This document shows, one piece after another, positions 38,850-47,496 of a stretch of DNA of 64,000 nt. This stretch comes from Sulfuricystis thermophila (GTDB taxonomy: Bacteria; Pseudomonadota; Gammaproteobacteria; Burkholderiales; Rhodocyclaceae): positions 1,984,001 through 2,048,000 of the forward strand of contig NZ_AP019373.1 of assembly GCF_004323595.1 (NCBI RefSeq), given 5' to 3'. Under the pieces are notes generated by a model. The model saw only the letters and a program-made list of their open reading frames with translations. It had not been told where the DNA came from and did no database searches. The position numbers and the translations under genes were made by a program. Within the stretch, counting starts at the first letter, position 1. The number at the start of each line of letters is the position of its first letter.

Positions 38850-40616
38850 ATGAAACAACAGCAGATGAAGCGGACCCTGCTCGCGGCGCTCGTCTCGGGC
38901 ATCTTTCTGCCGGTCGGCGCACAGGCGGCGACCGAAGCCGAACTCCTCCAGAAACTCGAAGCGCTGACCAAGGAGGTGGAAGCGCTCAAGGCGCAGGTGG
39001 CCGCGCAGCAGAAGGCAACGCAACAAGTGGCCGACAAGGTCGAGGTCGCCGAAAGCAAGTCGCTCGGCAAGTGGCTCGATATCGGTGGCGACTATCAGTT
39101 CCGTGTGGATAGCATGCGGGGTGAGACGAAGGCCTATACCGATGTCGCCGGGACATTTGCAAACGCGCAAAACGCCTTGCAGGCGGATTTCTTCGCCAAT
39201 CCCTCGACAACAGCCGGCTCCTCAACCTATTTCGGCAGTATGGGCATGTCGACTTCCTCGGCCCTGACGGCGCTGATGCAATTTGCACAAGGCATGTCAG
39301 CAGTGCGGACTTACAACGACGCCGTCAGCTTTACAACCAATCCGATGAATGCTGGCTTGATTCAAGGAATCGGCGGTTTTGCCGCCACCGTTCCCGCCTA
39401 CAAACCCAAGAACGACACCCTCTACACCCACCGCTTCGGTCTCGACCTGCATGCCAAGGTCGCGCAGGACGTTTCGCTCACCACGCGGCTGGCGATGTAC
39501 AAGACCTTCGGCGACCAGAGCCTCGATGTGCTCTCGAATGCGCCGAATACGCCCTACTTCGCCGACCGCGTCGGCGTATTCGACGGCACGCTCTCGCACG
39601 TGCCCTCCGACAGCTACCTGAACGTCGATCGCGCCTATGTGACCTGGAACAATCTGTTCGACGAGGACATCTGGTTCTCGGTCGGCCGGCGTCCCTCGAC
39701 CAACGGCGCGCCGCTCAACCTCAGATACAACGCCGAATGGCCCGGTCGCGGCGGCACGCCGGCACTGCTGGTCGATTACGCCTTCGATGGCATGACGCTC
39801 GGCTATGGCTTCGACAGCGACGCGCTGCCCGGCGGCTATGCCAAGCTCTGTTATGGCCGCGGCTTCGAGAGCGGCTTCAAGTGGTCGCCCGGCAATTCGC
39901 TCGAAGACACCGACATGATCGGCATCTCGATCGTGCCGATCGACACCGGCGCGACGCGCGTCTGGCTGCAATGGAACCGCGGCATGAACATCTTCGATGC
40001 GCCGAAGATGCAAAACACCTATTTCGGCACGACGATGCCGAAGGCCAATCTCGGCGACATCGACTGGTTCGGCGCCGGCATCATGGGCAAGCTCAAGAAC
40101 GTCGGCAAGGGCGAACTCTATTACTTCGCCGATCTGGGCCTGAGCCGTACCCATCCGAACGACAACGTCTCCGCCCAGTTCGGCTTCCAGGGCCTGCTGA
40201 CCGGCGCATTCTTCGCGCCCGAAGCGCCGAAGGACAAGACCGGCGGCGCCGTGTTCCTCGGCCTGCGCTACGATCTGCCGTCGAAGACCAAGATCGGCTT
40301 CGAATACAACCACGGCAGCAAGAACTGGATCACCTTCGCGCCGGCCTCCGCCGACATGTGGACCTCGAAGGTTGGCACGCGCGGCAACGTGTATGAGGTC
40401 TATCTGATCCAGGAATTCGACGCCAAGCCGATTGCCTCGACGCAGGCGAAGAGCTTCTTCCGCCTCGGCTTCCAGTACTACGACTTCAAATACACCGGCA
40501 GCAACAACTGGGTCGGCGCTCCGGTCAAGATCTCCGACGTGAATGGCCAGATGATGACCATGACGCCGCTCTCCAAGGCCTATGACCTGTATGGCACGCT
40601 AGAAGTGAAGTTCTGA
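38850..40616 (+). CDS. DUF3373-family outer-membrane porin
   Basis: The 588-residue protein has a signal peptide ending AQA and a short coiled coil (LLQKLEALTKEVEALKAQVAAQQ, 31-53). A beta-barrel follows, with SLGKWLDIGGDYQFRVDS at its start and a terminal aromatic residue (LEVKF), as in outer-membrane barrels. I recall DUF3373 porins from sulfur and methylotrophic proteobacteria. Residues about 95-180 are Ser/Thr/Asn-rich and less GC-biased, probably an extracellular loop. AGGGGG lies before the ATG. The transported solute is unknown. Confidence 0.85.
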   Translation: MKQQQMKRTLLAALVSGIFLPVGAQAATEAELLQKLEALTKEVEALKAQVAAQQKATQQVADKVEVAESKSLGKWLDIGGDYQFRVDSMRGETKAYTDVAGTFANAQNALQADFFANPSTTAGSSTYFGSMGMSTSSALTALMQFAQGMSAVRTYNDAVSFTTNPMNAGLIQGIGGFAATVPAYKPKNDTLYTHRFGLDLHAKVAQDVSLTTRLAMYKTFGDQSLDVLSNAPNTPYFADRVGVFDGTLSHVPSDSYLNVDRAYVTWNNLFDEDIWFSVGRRPSTNGAPLNLRYNAEWPGRGGTPALLVDYAFDGMTLGYGFDSDALPGGYAKLCYGRGFESGFKWSPGNSLEDTDMIGISIVPIDTGATRVWLQWNRGMNIFDAPKMQNTYFGTTMPKANLGDIDWFGAGIMGKLKNVGKGELYYFADLGLSRTHPNDNVSAQFGFQGLLTGAFFAPEAPKDKTGGAVFLGLRYDLPSKTKIGFEYNHGSKNWITFAPASADMWTSKVGTRGNVYEVYLIQEFDAKPIASTQAKSFFRLGFQYYDFKYTGSNNWVGAPVKISDVNGQMMTMTPLSKAYDLYGTLEVKF

Positions 40617-40703
40617 TTTGGCGCCGCGCGACCGGCGGTGTAAACTTTGCGCCGCTGGTCGCGTTATTGGACTCGTAGTTCCCTTTTCAGGAGGATTCCA
40701 ACC

Positions 40704-41015
40704 ATGCTGAAGAAGTTTGCCGTTGCCGCCGCGCTCGCCGCTTCCGTCGTCGCCTTCTCTCCCGTCGCTTCGGCCGCCGATGTCAAGATGGTCGGCACCG
40801 TGCAGGAAATCAAAATGGCGCCCGACGGCAAGTCGGCCACGGTCGTGTTGAAGAACGTCAAGGGCGGAGCGGAAGTGACCGTGCTGATCAAGGACGACCT
40901 GACGCTCGACAAATTCAAGGACAAGCGTATCGTCAAGGGCGACGAAGTCCGCGTGAAGTATGACGACGCCCAGAACAACCTGAGCTCCTCGTTCAAGAAG
41001 ACCGCCGGCTGCTAA
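40704..41015 (+). CDS. Small periplasmic protein of unknown function
   Basis: The 103-residue protein has a signal peptide (about 1-24, ending SASA-A). A small beta-rich body follows (VKMVGTVQEIKMAPDGKSATVVLKNV, then DEVRVKYDDAQNNL), ending in a lone cysteine (KKTAGC). The pattern suggests an OB-like or SH3-like fold. GGAGG precedes the ATG and a strong terminator follows. A role in metal or ligand binding is possible, but I know no function. It lies downstream of the porin with an 87-base gap. Confidence 0.75.
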   Translation: MLKKFAVAAALAASVVAFSPVASAADVKMVGTVQEIKMAPDGKSATVVLKNVKGGAEVTVLIKDDLTLDKFKDKRIVKGDEVRVKYDDAQNNLSSSFKKTAGC

Positions 41016-41035
41016 ACCGCGTCTTCTCCCACGAT

Positions 41036-41066
41036 ACGGCGGCCTGCGGGCCGCCGTTGTTTTTTT
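41036..41066 (+). terminator. Rho-independent terminator after the small periplasmic protein
   Basis: The GC-rich inverted repeat ACGGCGGCC/GGCCGCCGT is followed by TTGTTTTTTT. It ends the plus-strand transcript. Confidence 0.9.
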
Positions 41067-41077
41067 GCGGCCGTGTC

Positions 41078-41102
41078 AGAGTCGGCGCCGGCGACACGGC
41101 AC
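41078..41102 (-). repeat. 25-base dispersed repeat between two terminators
   Basis: A variant copy (GGCGCCGGCGACACGGCAC). With CCGTGTC just before it, it can form a hairpin. It occupies the gap between the convergent terminators at 41036-41066 and 41119-41144. Confidence 0.6.
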
Positions 41103-41118
41103 CTTCGCTGGTCCAAGG

Positions 41119-41144
41119 CAAAAAAATCCCCGCGCAGCGGGGAT
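41119..41144 (-). terminator. Rho-independent terminator of the otr operon
   Basis: On the minus strand ATCCCCGC-TGC-GCGGGGAT is followed by seven T. It lies 30 bases after the cytochrome b stop codon. Confidence 0.88.
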
Positions 41145-41173
41145 CAACTTGAGGCCATCAATCAACTTGGCAA

Positions 41174-41773
41174 TCAGTGCACTTCCTCCCAGCCGGTGAT
41201 CATCGCCTTGATGTGCGACAGCGGCGTCGCGCCGGTGGTCGTCAGATAGACATGGGCGATCAGGAACAGCAGCATCATGTAGGCACCGATCAGATGACCC
41301 AGCGCGACGACATCGAGCGAGAGCTTGCCATCCAGCCCCCAGGCCGGCCACTGGTCATAGAACAGATAGAGCCAGCCAGTCACCCAGATCAGCGGCCCGA
41401 CGATCACCAGGATGAACAGATAGGCCAGGCGCTGCAGCGGGTTGTGCTTCGAGAGCTGGGTCTGGCGGTGCGGGTGCGGCGCGTTCCTGAAGATGCCGAA
41501 CAGATAGTAGTTCGCCATCGCCATCACGTTCTTGGTGGTCGGGATGTACTGCTTCCACTCACCGGTCGTGAAGTGCCAGAAGATCGCGAACACCCACAAT
41601 CCGACCAGAGACCAGGCGGCGATGGTGTGCAGATTCACCGCCCTTTCGAAGCCGAAGTTGCTGTAGAGACCGTGGATCTCGAAGCCGGTGACCATCAGGA
41701 AGATGATCAATCCTGCCTGGGCCCAGTGCCAGAAGCGTTCGAAGCGCTTGAAGATATAGATTTTTTCGGACAT
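41174..41773 (-). CDS. Cytochrome b561-type membrane subunit paired with Otr
   Basis: The 199-residue membrane protein has about four helices with paired histidines (FERFWHWAQAG, AVNLHTIAAW, GHLIGAYMM, IAHVYLTTTG). It is the two-haem cytochrome b type seen in thiosulfate or tetrathionate reductase and formate dehydrogenase gamma subunits. It would pass electrons between quinol and the octaheme protein encoded just upstream (11-base gap). GAGGGG precedes the ATG. The operon ends in a strong terminator. Confidence 0.88.
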   Translation of the reverse strand: MSEKIYIFKRFERFWHWAQAGLIIFLMVTGFEIHGLYSNFGFERAVNLHTIAAWSLVGLWVFAIFWHFTTGEWKQYIPTTKNVMAMANYYLFGIFRNAPHPHRQTQLSKHNPLQRLAYLFILVIVGPLIWVTGWLYLFYDQWPAWGLDGKLSLDVVALGHLIGAYMMLLFLIAHVYLTTTGATPLSHIKAMITGWEEVH

Positions 41774-41784
41774 GTCGGTTCCCC

Positions 41785-43386
41785 TCAATGTTTCTTGCTC
41801 GAGAAAATGCGCAGCAGGCCGTGGCCGAGCACACCCAGTAGCGTCAGCAGCGCGAGCACCTTGACGGCGTTGTCGAGCCATTCGATGTGGTCGCGCCCCG
41901 GCAGATATACACCGGGAATGCCTTCGAGCCGCCCCCCCTTCGTATGGCACTCGTTGCAGGCCACGGCCTGGTCCTTCGGCGCCACCATATGGGTGATCGG
42001 CCACTGGCTGATGGTCTCGATGAAGTCGATCTTGCCCGAGAACGGCAGCCCGGCGGCCTTCATGCCGGATTCGATGGCCTTCTCCCAATCAAGGTTGGTC
42101 CAGTAGGCCGTATCGTCGGCACCCGCCAGATGGTTCACGGTCAGGATTTTGTATTCCGCATCGAACGGCTGCTTGCCGCGGAACGTCTTCACCGGCCAGA
42201 TGCGTGAGCGGCCGTCATTCGGGCTGCCCAAGAATTTGTTGATGTAGATCGGCTGCTGCGCCTTGTCGACCTTGGCGTCGCGCAGCGTGTAGTTCACGTC
42301 GCCATTGAACCAGACATAGTCGGGCTTGACGTTCTCGCCATACTTGAAGTCGCCCTTGATGCCCATATAGATGGCATGGCCGTTTTCATCCTTGACCACC
42401 AGCGGTTTGCCATCCGCGCCACGTTTGCCGGCGGTGGACCAGTCCCAGAACATCTTGGTCGGGATTTCGCCGCGCGCGAAGGCCGGCACATGGCAGGTCT
42501 GGCAGGCCAGCTTGTTGGTATGGTTGTTCAGCTTCGCGGCATTCTTCTCCTTGTGCGGCTTCTGGCCGTGGCAGGACTGGCAGGTCGCCGGGTTGCGGTC
42601 CTTTTCCTTGCCGCGGATCATCACGCCTTCCTTGTCGACCGCGGTCGGCGCATAACGGCTGCCCGGCACGTTGTGCCCGTCGGTCTTGTGGCAGGTGGCG
42701 CAGGTGAAGTTGAGGCCTTCGGCATCCATATGGACGTCGAGCTTCTTGTCGGGATCCTCGAGCGAGCTGTCCAGATCGCCGTGCTTGACCCCATCGCCGC
42801 CGCCACCGTTGAAGTGGCAGCTGCCGCAGGTCTTGCGGCTGGTCTTGCCGACCTTCTGCGCCATCTTCTGCAGATTGAGGCCCTTGATGATCTTGCCGGA
42901 GCCCGGCGGCATCTCGATATCCTTGGCATACACCATGCCGCCGAGACCGGAGGGTTTCGAATAGGCCCCCGTCGTGTCGTGGCAGGCCAGGCAATCGACG
43001 AGCGTCTCATCGTCCTTCACGCCCTTGTCGGTCATCGCCGCATAACCGATGTGGCAGCTCGCACAGGCTTTCAGGTTCGATTGCGACGAAGTGCAGAAGT
43101 TGTTGATCACGTGGATCTTGCCGAGCTTCTGATCGGTCTTCGGATTGAGATACTCCCACTTCCAGTGCTCGGTATGCATGATCTGCTTGGCCGCCTCGGT
43201 GTGGCAGGCCAAACAGGCTTTGGTCACTTCCGGACCCGACTGGAACTCCTGCTGCAACTCCTTGAATTTGCTATGGTCGGCGGTGCTACCGGCTTTGGGC
43301 TGATCGGCGGCCTGGGCGAAGCTGCCGGCCGTGATGGCCAGCCAGCCGATGAACAGCGCCTTGACGATGCGATAACGACGTTGCAT
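41785..43386 (-). CDS. otr: Octaheme tetrathionate reductase (Otr) family cytochrome
   Basis: The 533-residue exported multihaem protein has a signal peptide and eight CXXCH motifs: CLACH, CASCH, CLACH, CGSCH, CATCH, CQSCH, CQTCH and CNECH. A C-terminal helix (VLALLTLLGVLGHGLLRIF) anchors it in the membrane. The Otr family reduces tetrathionate, nitrite and hydroxylamine in vitro; the natural substrate here is open. It is cotranscribed with a cytochrome b, and divergent from a sulfur-compound transporter, which favours a sulfur role. The start MQRRYR has no strong ribosome site; an earlier in-frame codon would add 8 residues. Confidence 0.92.
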   Translation of the reverse strand: MQRRYRIVKALFIGWLAITAGSFAQAADQPKAGSTADHSKFKELQQEFQSGPEVTKACLACHTEAAKQIMHTEHWKWEYLNPKTDQKLGKIHVINNFCTSSQSNLKACASCHIGYAAMTDKGVKDDETLVDCLACHDTTGAYSKPSGLGGMVYAKDIEMPPGSGKIIKGLNLQKMAQKVGKTSRKTCGSCHFNGGGGDGVKHGDLDSSLEDPDKKLDVHMDAEGLNFTCATCHKTDGHNVPGSRYAPTAVDKEGVMIRGKEKDRNPATCQSCHGQKPHKEKNAAKLNNHTNKLACQTCHVPAFARGEIPTKMFWDWSTAGKRGADGKPLVVKDENGHAIYMGIKGDFKYGENVKPDYVWFNGDVNYTLRDAKVDKAQQPIYINKFLGSPNDGRSRIWPVKTFRGKQPFDAEYKILTVNHLAGADDTAYWTNLDWEKAIESGMKAAGLPFSGKIDFIETISQWPITHMVAPKDQAVACNECHTKGGRLEGIPGVYLPGRDHIEWLDNAVKVLALLTLLGVLGHGLLRIFSSKKH

Positions 43387-43695
43387 GACGACTCCCTCTG
43401 TTCGTAGCAATGCGTGAATCCTAGTCGAGCACGTTGCGGCGCGCCATTACCCCTAAGGGGTAGGGGTTTCCGACCAGCCAGCTACGATATGACAGCCTGG
43501 CTTTGCCGTTTGCATATTAGATTCTTAGAGTTTTCTTATATTTAGGCATTGCCACTAACCCTTTTGGCTAGTCGCGGCGGAATGACTTTGGTGCTAACGT
43601 AGCTTTGCGTTCGACCAAAGGGGTGCGGCCCAGGGCGGCACGGACCGAACGCAGTGTGCATTTTCAATCATTCCGATGTCAGGGAGCAATCGTCC
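43387..43695. other. Divergent control region between otr and the YeeE/YedE transporter
   Basis: The 309 bases hold no gene. They include the TACCCCT-AGGGGTA inverted repeat at 43448-43462, an AT-rich stretch (43514-43547) suited to promoters, and an imperfect CTAACC/GGCTAG repeat near 43555-43571. No FNR-type box is present. Confidence 0.6.
43448..43462. promoter_or_regulatory. Inverted heptamer repeat, candidate operator for otr
   Basis: TACCCCTAAGGGGTA is two inverted heptamers with 1 base between them, 62 bases upstream of the otr ATG. The heptamers fit the NarL-type TACYYMT pattern, though NarL pairs normally have 2 bases between them. A response-regulator site is plausible. Confidence 0.5.
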
Positions 43696-44925
43696 ATGAG
43701 TAACTGGCTCGCCGGCTTCAAGGCCGACTACGAGAAGATCTTCGTCGAGGAATGGTCGCATTACCTCGGTGCCATCCTGCTGATCATGATCATCCTGGCG
43801 ATGATGGTCAACGGCACGGTATGGGGCGTGTTTGGCGGCGTGCGCTACTGGGGCGACCGGATCAACGGCCTCATCGGTCTCGCCCCGCTGCTGGAGATCC
43901 AGGTGCCCGAAGAAGGTCTGCTGACCCACCGCATGTCGCTGATGAACATCATGCTGCTGATCGGCGCCTTCACCGCCGCGCTGATGTCACGGCAGTTCCA
44001 GGTGAACCGACCGCCCAAACTCGAATATCTCTGGGCGGCGCTCGGTGGCATGCTGATGGGCATCGGCGCCTCGTTCGCTGGTGGCTGCACCACCGGTGCT
44101 TTCTTCAATCCGGTCGTGCATTCTTCTCCCTCCGGCTGGATCATGGCCGGCGGCCTGATGATCGGCGCAGTGATCGGCCTCAAGCTGCTGCTGTGGACGC
44201 TCGAACACATCAGCTGGGGCATGGAGGCCCCGCCGACGCTCAACGCTCCCGCTGGGCTGGTGAAAAACTATCCGCTGCTCGGTTTCCTGATCATCGCCGG
44301 CATCGTCGTCTGGTCCTACAACTGGTATCACTCCGATGACCGCATCTGGGCGAGCCGCGCGGTGATCGTCGTGCTCGGCTTCGCGATCGGTTTCGTGATG
44401 CACCGGGCACGGCTGTGCTTCGCCCGCGCCTTCCGCGAGCCCTTCATGACCGCCGAAGGCGACATGACGAAGGCGATCATCCTCGCCCTGGCGATCGGCA
44501 TCCCGATCGCCGCCTTCCTGTTCCAGCGCAAGGTCATCGATCCGTTCTCGGCCATCCCGGCGTCGTTCTGGATCGGCTCGCTGATTGGTGGCGTGATCTT
44601 CGGCATCGGCATGGTGTTCGCCGGTGGCTGCGCCTCCGGATCGCTGTGGCGCATGGGCGAAGGCCACCTGAAGCTGTGGGTGGCGATGCTGTTCTTCGCC
44701 TGGATGGGCTCGACCGCCAGCGCGATCCTGAAGATGAGCGGGCTGACACGTTCGATCCCGGACAACGACGCCGACTTCGAAATCACCGCCGTGGGTTATC
44801 AGGCCTACTGGCCGGACATGCTCGGCGGCTGGGCGCCGACGCTGCTACTTGCTGGCATCCTGCTATTCGTCTGGTATGCCCTGGTTCGCTACAACGAATC
44901 GACTGAGAAATTCACGGTCTTGTGA
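43696..44925 (+). CDS. YeeE/YedE-family sulfur-compound transporter
   Basis: The 409-residue membrane protein has about ten helices in two halves. Each half has the cysteine motif of the family: FAGGCTTGAFFNP in the first and FAGGCASGSLWR in the second, with HRARLCFARAF between. The characterised relative TsuA (YeeE) takes up thiosulfate through such cysteines. It is transcribed away from otr from a shared control region, so uptake of thiosulfate or a related sulfur anion is likely linked to it. No TusA-like gene follows. A GGAG lies before the ATG. Confidence 0.9.
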   Translation: MSNWLAGFKADYEKIFVEEWSHYLGAILLIMIILAMMVNGTVWGVFGGVRYWGDRINGLIGLAPLLEIQVPEEGLLTHRMSLMNIMLLIGAFTAALMSRQFQVNRPPKLEYLWAALGGMLMGIGASFAGGCTTGAFFNPVVHSSPSGWIMAGGLMIGAVIGLKLLLWTLEHISWGMEAPPTLNAPAGLVKNYPLLGFLIIAGIVVWSYNWYHSDDRIWASRAVIVVLGFAIGFVMHRARLCFARAFREPFMTAEGDMTKAIILALAIGIPIAAFLFQRKVIDPFSAIPASFWIGSLIGGVIFGIGMVFAGGCASGSLWRMGEGHLKLWVAMLFFAWMGSTASAILKMSGLTRSIPDNDADFEITAVGYQAYWPDMLGGWAPTLLLAGILLFVWYALVRYNESTEKFTVL

Positions 44926-44952
44926 ATAGCAAGTGCTGGCTGACACAGCGAC

Positions 44953-44980
44953 AGACCCGCCGCGCCAGGCGCGGCGGTCT
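44953..44980. terminator. GC-rich hairpin between two convergent genes
   Basis: AGAC-C-CGCCGCG pairs with CGCGGCG-GTCT around a short loop, between the transporter stop and the EptA stop. No T-run is present on either strand, so it may stop transcription only weakly in both directions. Confidence 0.5.
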
Positions 44981-44981
44981 C

Positions 44982-46598
44982 TCACCAGTCACCCTTGCGT
45001 GCGCCGGTCAGGATATCGAGTTCCGGCCGGTAAATCGCCGTCTCGATCTCGAAGAAGCCAAGCACGGTGTGGAACAGATGATCGTGGCTGTAGGGCTGGT
45101 TGTGCTTCGCGCGCAGCGCTGCGACATCCACTTCGTGATGCCGGCCGCCGAACCACATCAGCGCCGGTACGTGTAATTGCGCTTTTGGCGCGATCGCGCG
45201 CGGCAGACCATGCAACCAGGTGCCGCCTTCGCCGAGCGATTCGCCATGATCGCTGACGTAGAACAGCGCGGTTTCGAAGCGATCGCTGTTGCGCTTGAGC
45301 AGTTCGATGGTCTTGGCAAGAAAATAATCGGTGTAGAGCAGCGCATTGTCGTAGGCATTGATGATCTCCTCTGCCGTGCACTGGCTCAAATCGTTGTTCT
45401 GGCAGGTCGGCTTGAAGCGCTCGAAGGCGGGCGGATAGCGCTTGTAATAGGCCGGGCCGTGGTTGCCCATCTGATGCAGCACGATCAGGATGTCGCCTGC
45501 CGGATGGCTGTCGATGTAGGCCTGCAGCGGCACGAGCATGCCTTCGTCGCGACATTCGACATCGCAGACAGTATTCACCGCGGGCGACTTGAAGTCCTGG
45601 TAGGGAACGCGCAGCGCGACCCCCTTCGAGTCGGAATTGTTGTCGAGCCAGAGCACGGCAACGCCAGCGCGCTGCACGACATCGAGCAGGCTTTCCTGGC
45701 CTTCCGCCTTGCCGTTGCTGCCATTGACCGAAAACATGCAGGGCACGGACACTGCCGTCGAAGTGCCGCAGGCATGGAAGTCTCCGAAACTGACGACCCC
45801 GGGCTCCTGCTTCAGCAGTGGATTGGTCTCGCGTGCGTAGCCGTTGAGCGAGAAGTGATCCGCCCGTGCGGTCTCACCCACGACCAGGATCACCAGTTCG
45901 CGGTGCGGATCGGCACGTGGGATACGCGCATCGAGGCCGATCGGCTGAATGGTCTTGTCCGCCGGCGAGGCGAAACGGCCACGCGCATACTTGACGACCG
46001 AATAGAGCGGAAAGGCCGGGTTCGCATACGAGCGCAGCGGCTTGTGTTCGCGCACGAACGAGGCATAGAAGCCACCGAACAGCAGCACCGGCACGACGAT
46101 CGCCAACAGCATCACACCGAGCAGCTTGAGCCGTGCCACGAGTTCGACACGCCAGCCGCGCCAGACGAGGCGTACTCGGCCGACCAGCCAGGCCGGCACG
46201 ATGCCGAGTCCGACGAAATAAGCGAGCAGGCGGAAATTGAAGAGATCGCGTGCCTCGGCCGGATTCGTCTGTACGACGTTCTGCAGCATCTCGTCGTTGA
46301 TGACGACACCGTAACTGTCCATGAAATAAGCCGTCAGTGCCGAGATGAGCAGCAGGACGATCAGCACCGGCTTGGTCGCCCGGCCGAACGCGAATGGCGC
46401 CACCAAGAGCACGCTCACCGCAGCGAAGGCGAGCACCAGCGACATTAATGCCGGCAGCATGGCCGGTGCCGTGCCGTAGGTCTTCAGCACGTTGCCGAAG
46501 AAACTGAAATTGTCGACGCCGATCACCCAGCCGGTGACCAGCAACAGCAACGCATTGCCGGTCAGGCCACGGGCTGACATCCCTGCTTTGCGTGCCAC
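44982..46598 (-). CDS. eptA: Lipid A phosphoethanolamine transferase
   Basis: The 538-residue inner-membrane enzyme has five N-terminal helices (to about residue 190) and a periplasmic sulfatase-fold domain. Catalytic features are VGETARADHFSLNGY, the phosphate-accepting Thr in CGTSTAVSVPC, and FYVSDHGESLGE. It adds phosphoethanolamine to lipid A and can lower cationic-peptide binding. Paired cysteines (NTVCDVECRDEG, KPTCQNNDLSQC) are the usual disulfides. It starts 2 bases after the flavoprotein gene, so the two are cotranscribed without an obvious shared function. Confidence 0.93.
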   Translation of the reverse strand: MARKAGMSARGLTGNALLLLVTGWVIGVDNFSFFGNVLKTYGTAPAMLPALMSLVLAFAAVSVLLVAPFAFGRATKPVLIVLLLISALTAYFMDSYGVVINDEMLQNVVQTNPAEARDLFNFRLLAYFVGLGIVPAWLVGRVRLVWRGWRVELVARLKLLGVMLLAIVVPVLLFGGFYASFVREHKPLRSYANPAFPLYSVVKYARGRFASPADKTIQPIGLDARIPRADPHRELVILVVGETARADHFSLNGYARETNPLLKQEPGVVSFGDFHACGTSTAVSVPCMFSVNGSNGKAEGQESLLDVVQRAGVAVLWLDNNSDSKGVALRVPYQDFKSPAVNTVCDVECRDEGMLVPLQAYIDSHPAGDILIVLHQMGNHGPAYYKRYPPAFERFKPTCQNNDLSQCTAEEIINAYDNALLYTDYFLAKTIELLKRNSDRFETALFYVSDHGESLGEGGTWLHGLPRAIAPKAQLHVPALMWFGGRHHEVDVAALRAKHNQPYSHDHLFHTVLGFFEIETAIYRPELDILTGARKGDW

Positions 46599-46600
46599 CG

Positions 46601-47452
46601 TCAGTAGAGCACCTCGTACCAGCGGCCGGATGCCTTGATCTGGTCACGCACCGCCTGCCAGCGAGCCGCCGAACCCGCCGCAGCGACGAGCGCCTTTTCC
46701 ACCTGCGGCCAAAGCCGATCGACACCGGCGAGATACAGGTGGGTTTCAGGCTGCTGGAGCATTTCCCAGACTTCCGCGGCATTTTGGGCGATCGCCCTGT
46801 CGAGCTCGATCGGCGCATCCAGCGCCGGGCGCGGGCTGACGGCTTTGAAAGCCTTGAAGGTGGGCTGATGGACGTATTGGGCCAGATCCTTGTTTTCGTC
46901 GTTCATGTAGAGCATGTCCAAGCCGGTCTTTGCCCCATAGAACAGCCGCACCTTGCCTTCCCAGCTGCCGTAAAGCTCGTAGAGGGTGCGAATCAAGGCG
47001 CGGAACGGCGCGATGCCCGTGCCCATGCCGATCATCAGGATACCCGCCTTGCGATCGACCGGCAGCGCGAACGGATAGCCGACCGGGCCCTGGAATTCGA
47101 CTGTCGCGCCAGGCTTGAGATCGCACAGATAGTTGCTGGCAACGCCTGGATAGCGTTCGCCGTTGAACTCGTCGATGTAGTCATGGCGTTTGACGCAGAG
47201 GGAGAATTCCACACCCTCGTCGCGCTCGACCGGGGCATCGGCCACCAAGTAGAGGCGCGCATGATGGACATTGCCAAACTGGCCCGGCGCAAGAATACGG
47301 ATGCATTGACCGAGCCGAGGCGCAAAATCCGCGTCGCCACAGTGAAAGACGAGATGCCGCACCTCCTCCGGCATTTGTTCCGGGGTGAGGCGGTCGGAAC
47401 GCACCAGGGTGGCACGCCGGATCAAGTGGATCGAGGCTTCGTCGCCGGACAT
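46601..47452 (-). CDS. Ferredoxin-NADP reductase-like flavoprotein
   Basis: The 283-residue protein is of plant-type FNR fold. The FAD part has ARLYLVAD and SLCVKRHDY, the NADP part GMGTGIAPFRALIRTLYE and RLFYGAKTGLDMLYM, and a terminal Tyr (WYEVLY) as in plant FNR. It should move electrons between NADPH and a ferredoxin or similar carrier in the cytoplasm. It is divergent from the iron alcohol dehydrogenase (44-base gap) and upstream of eptA. The partner is not encoded nearby. Confidence 0.87.
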   Translation of the reverse strand: MSGDEASIHLIRRATLVRSDRLTPEQMPEEVRHLVFHCGDADFAPRLGQCIRILAPGQFGNVHHARLYLVADAPVERDEGVEFSLCVKRHDYIDEFNGERYPGVASNYLCDLKPGATVEFQGPVGYPFALPVDRKAGILMIGMGTGIAPFRALIRTLYELYGSWEGKVRLFYGAKTGLDMLYMNDENKDLAQYVHQPTFKAFKAVSPRPALDAPIELDRAIAQNAAEVWEMLQQPETHLYLAGVDRLWPQVEKALVAAAGSAARWQAVRDQIKASGRWYEVLY

Positions 47453-47496
47453 CGTTGACTCTCATTGCTGGAAAGAATTGGCAGGATAATACGCGA

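Noticed and set aside
43498-43514. Sigma-54 promoter (TGGC ... TTGC) before the YeeE/YedE gene
   Set aside because: The spacing between the GG and GC elements is 1 base too long and the -24 half is weak.
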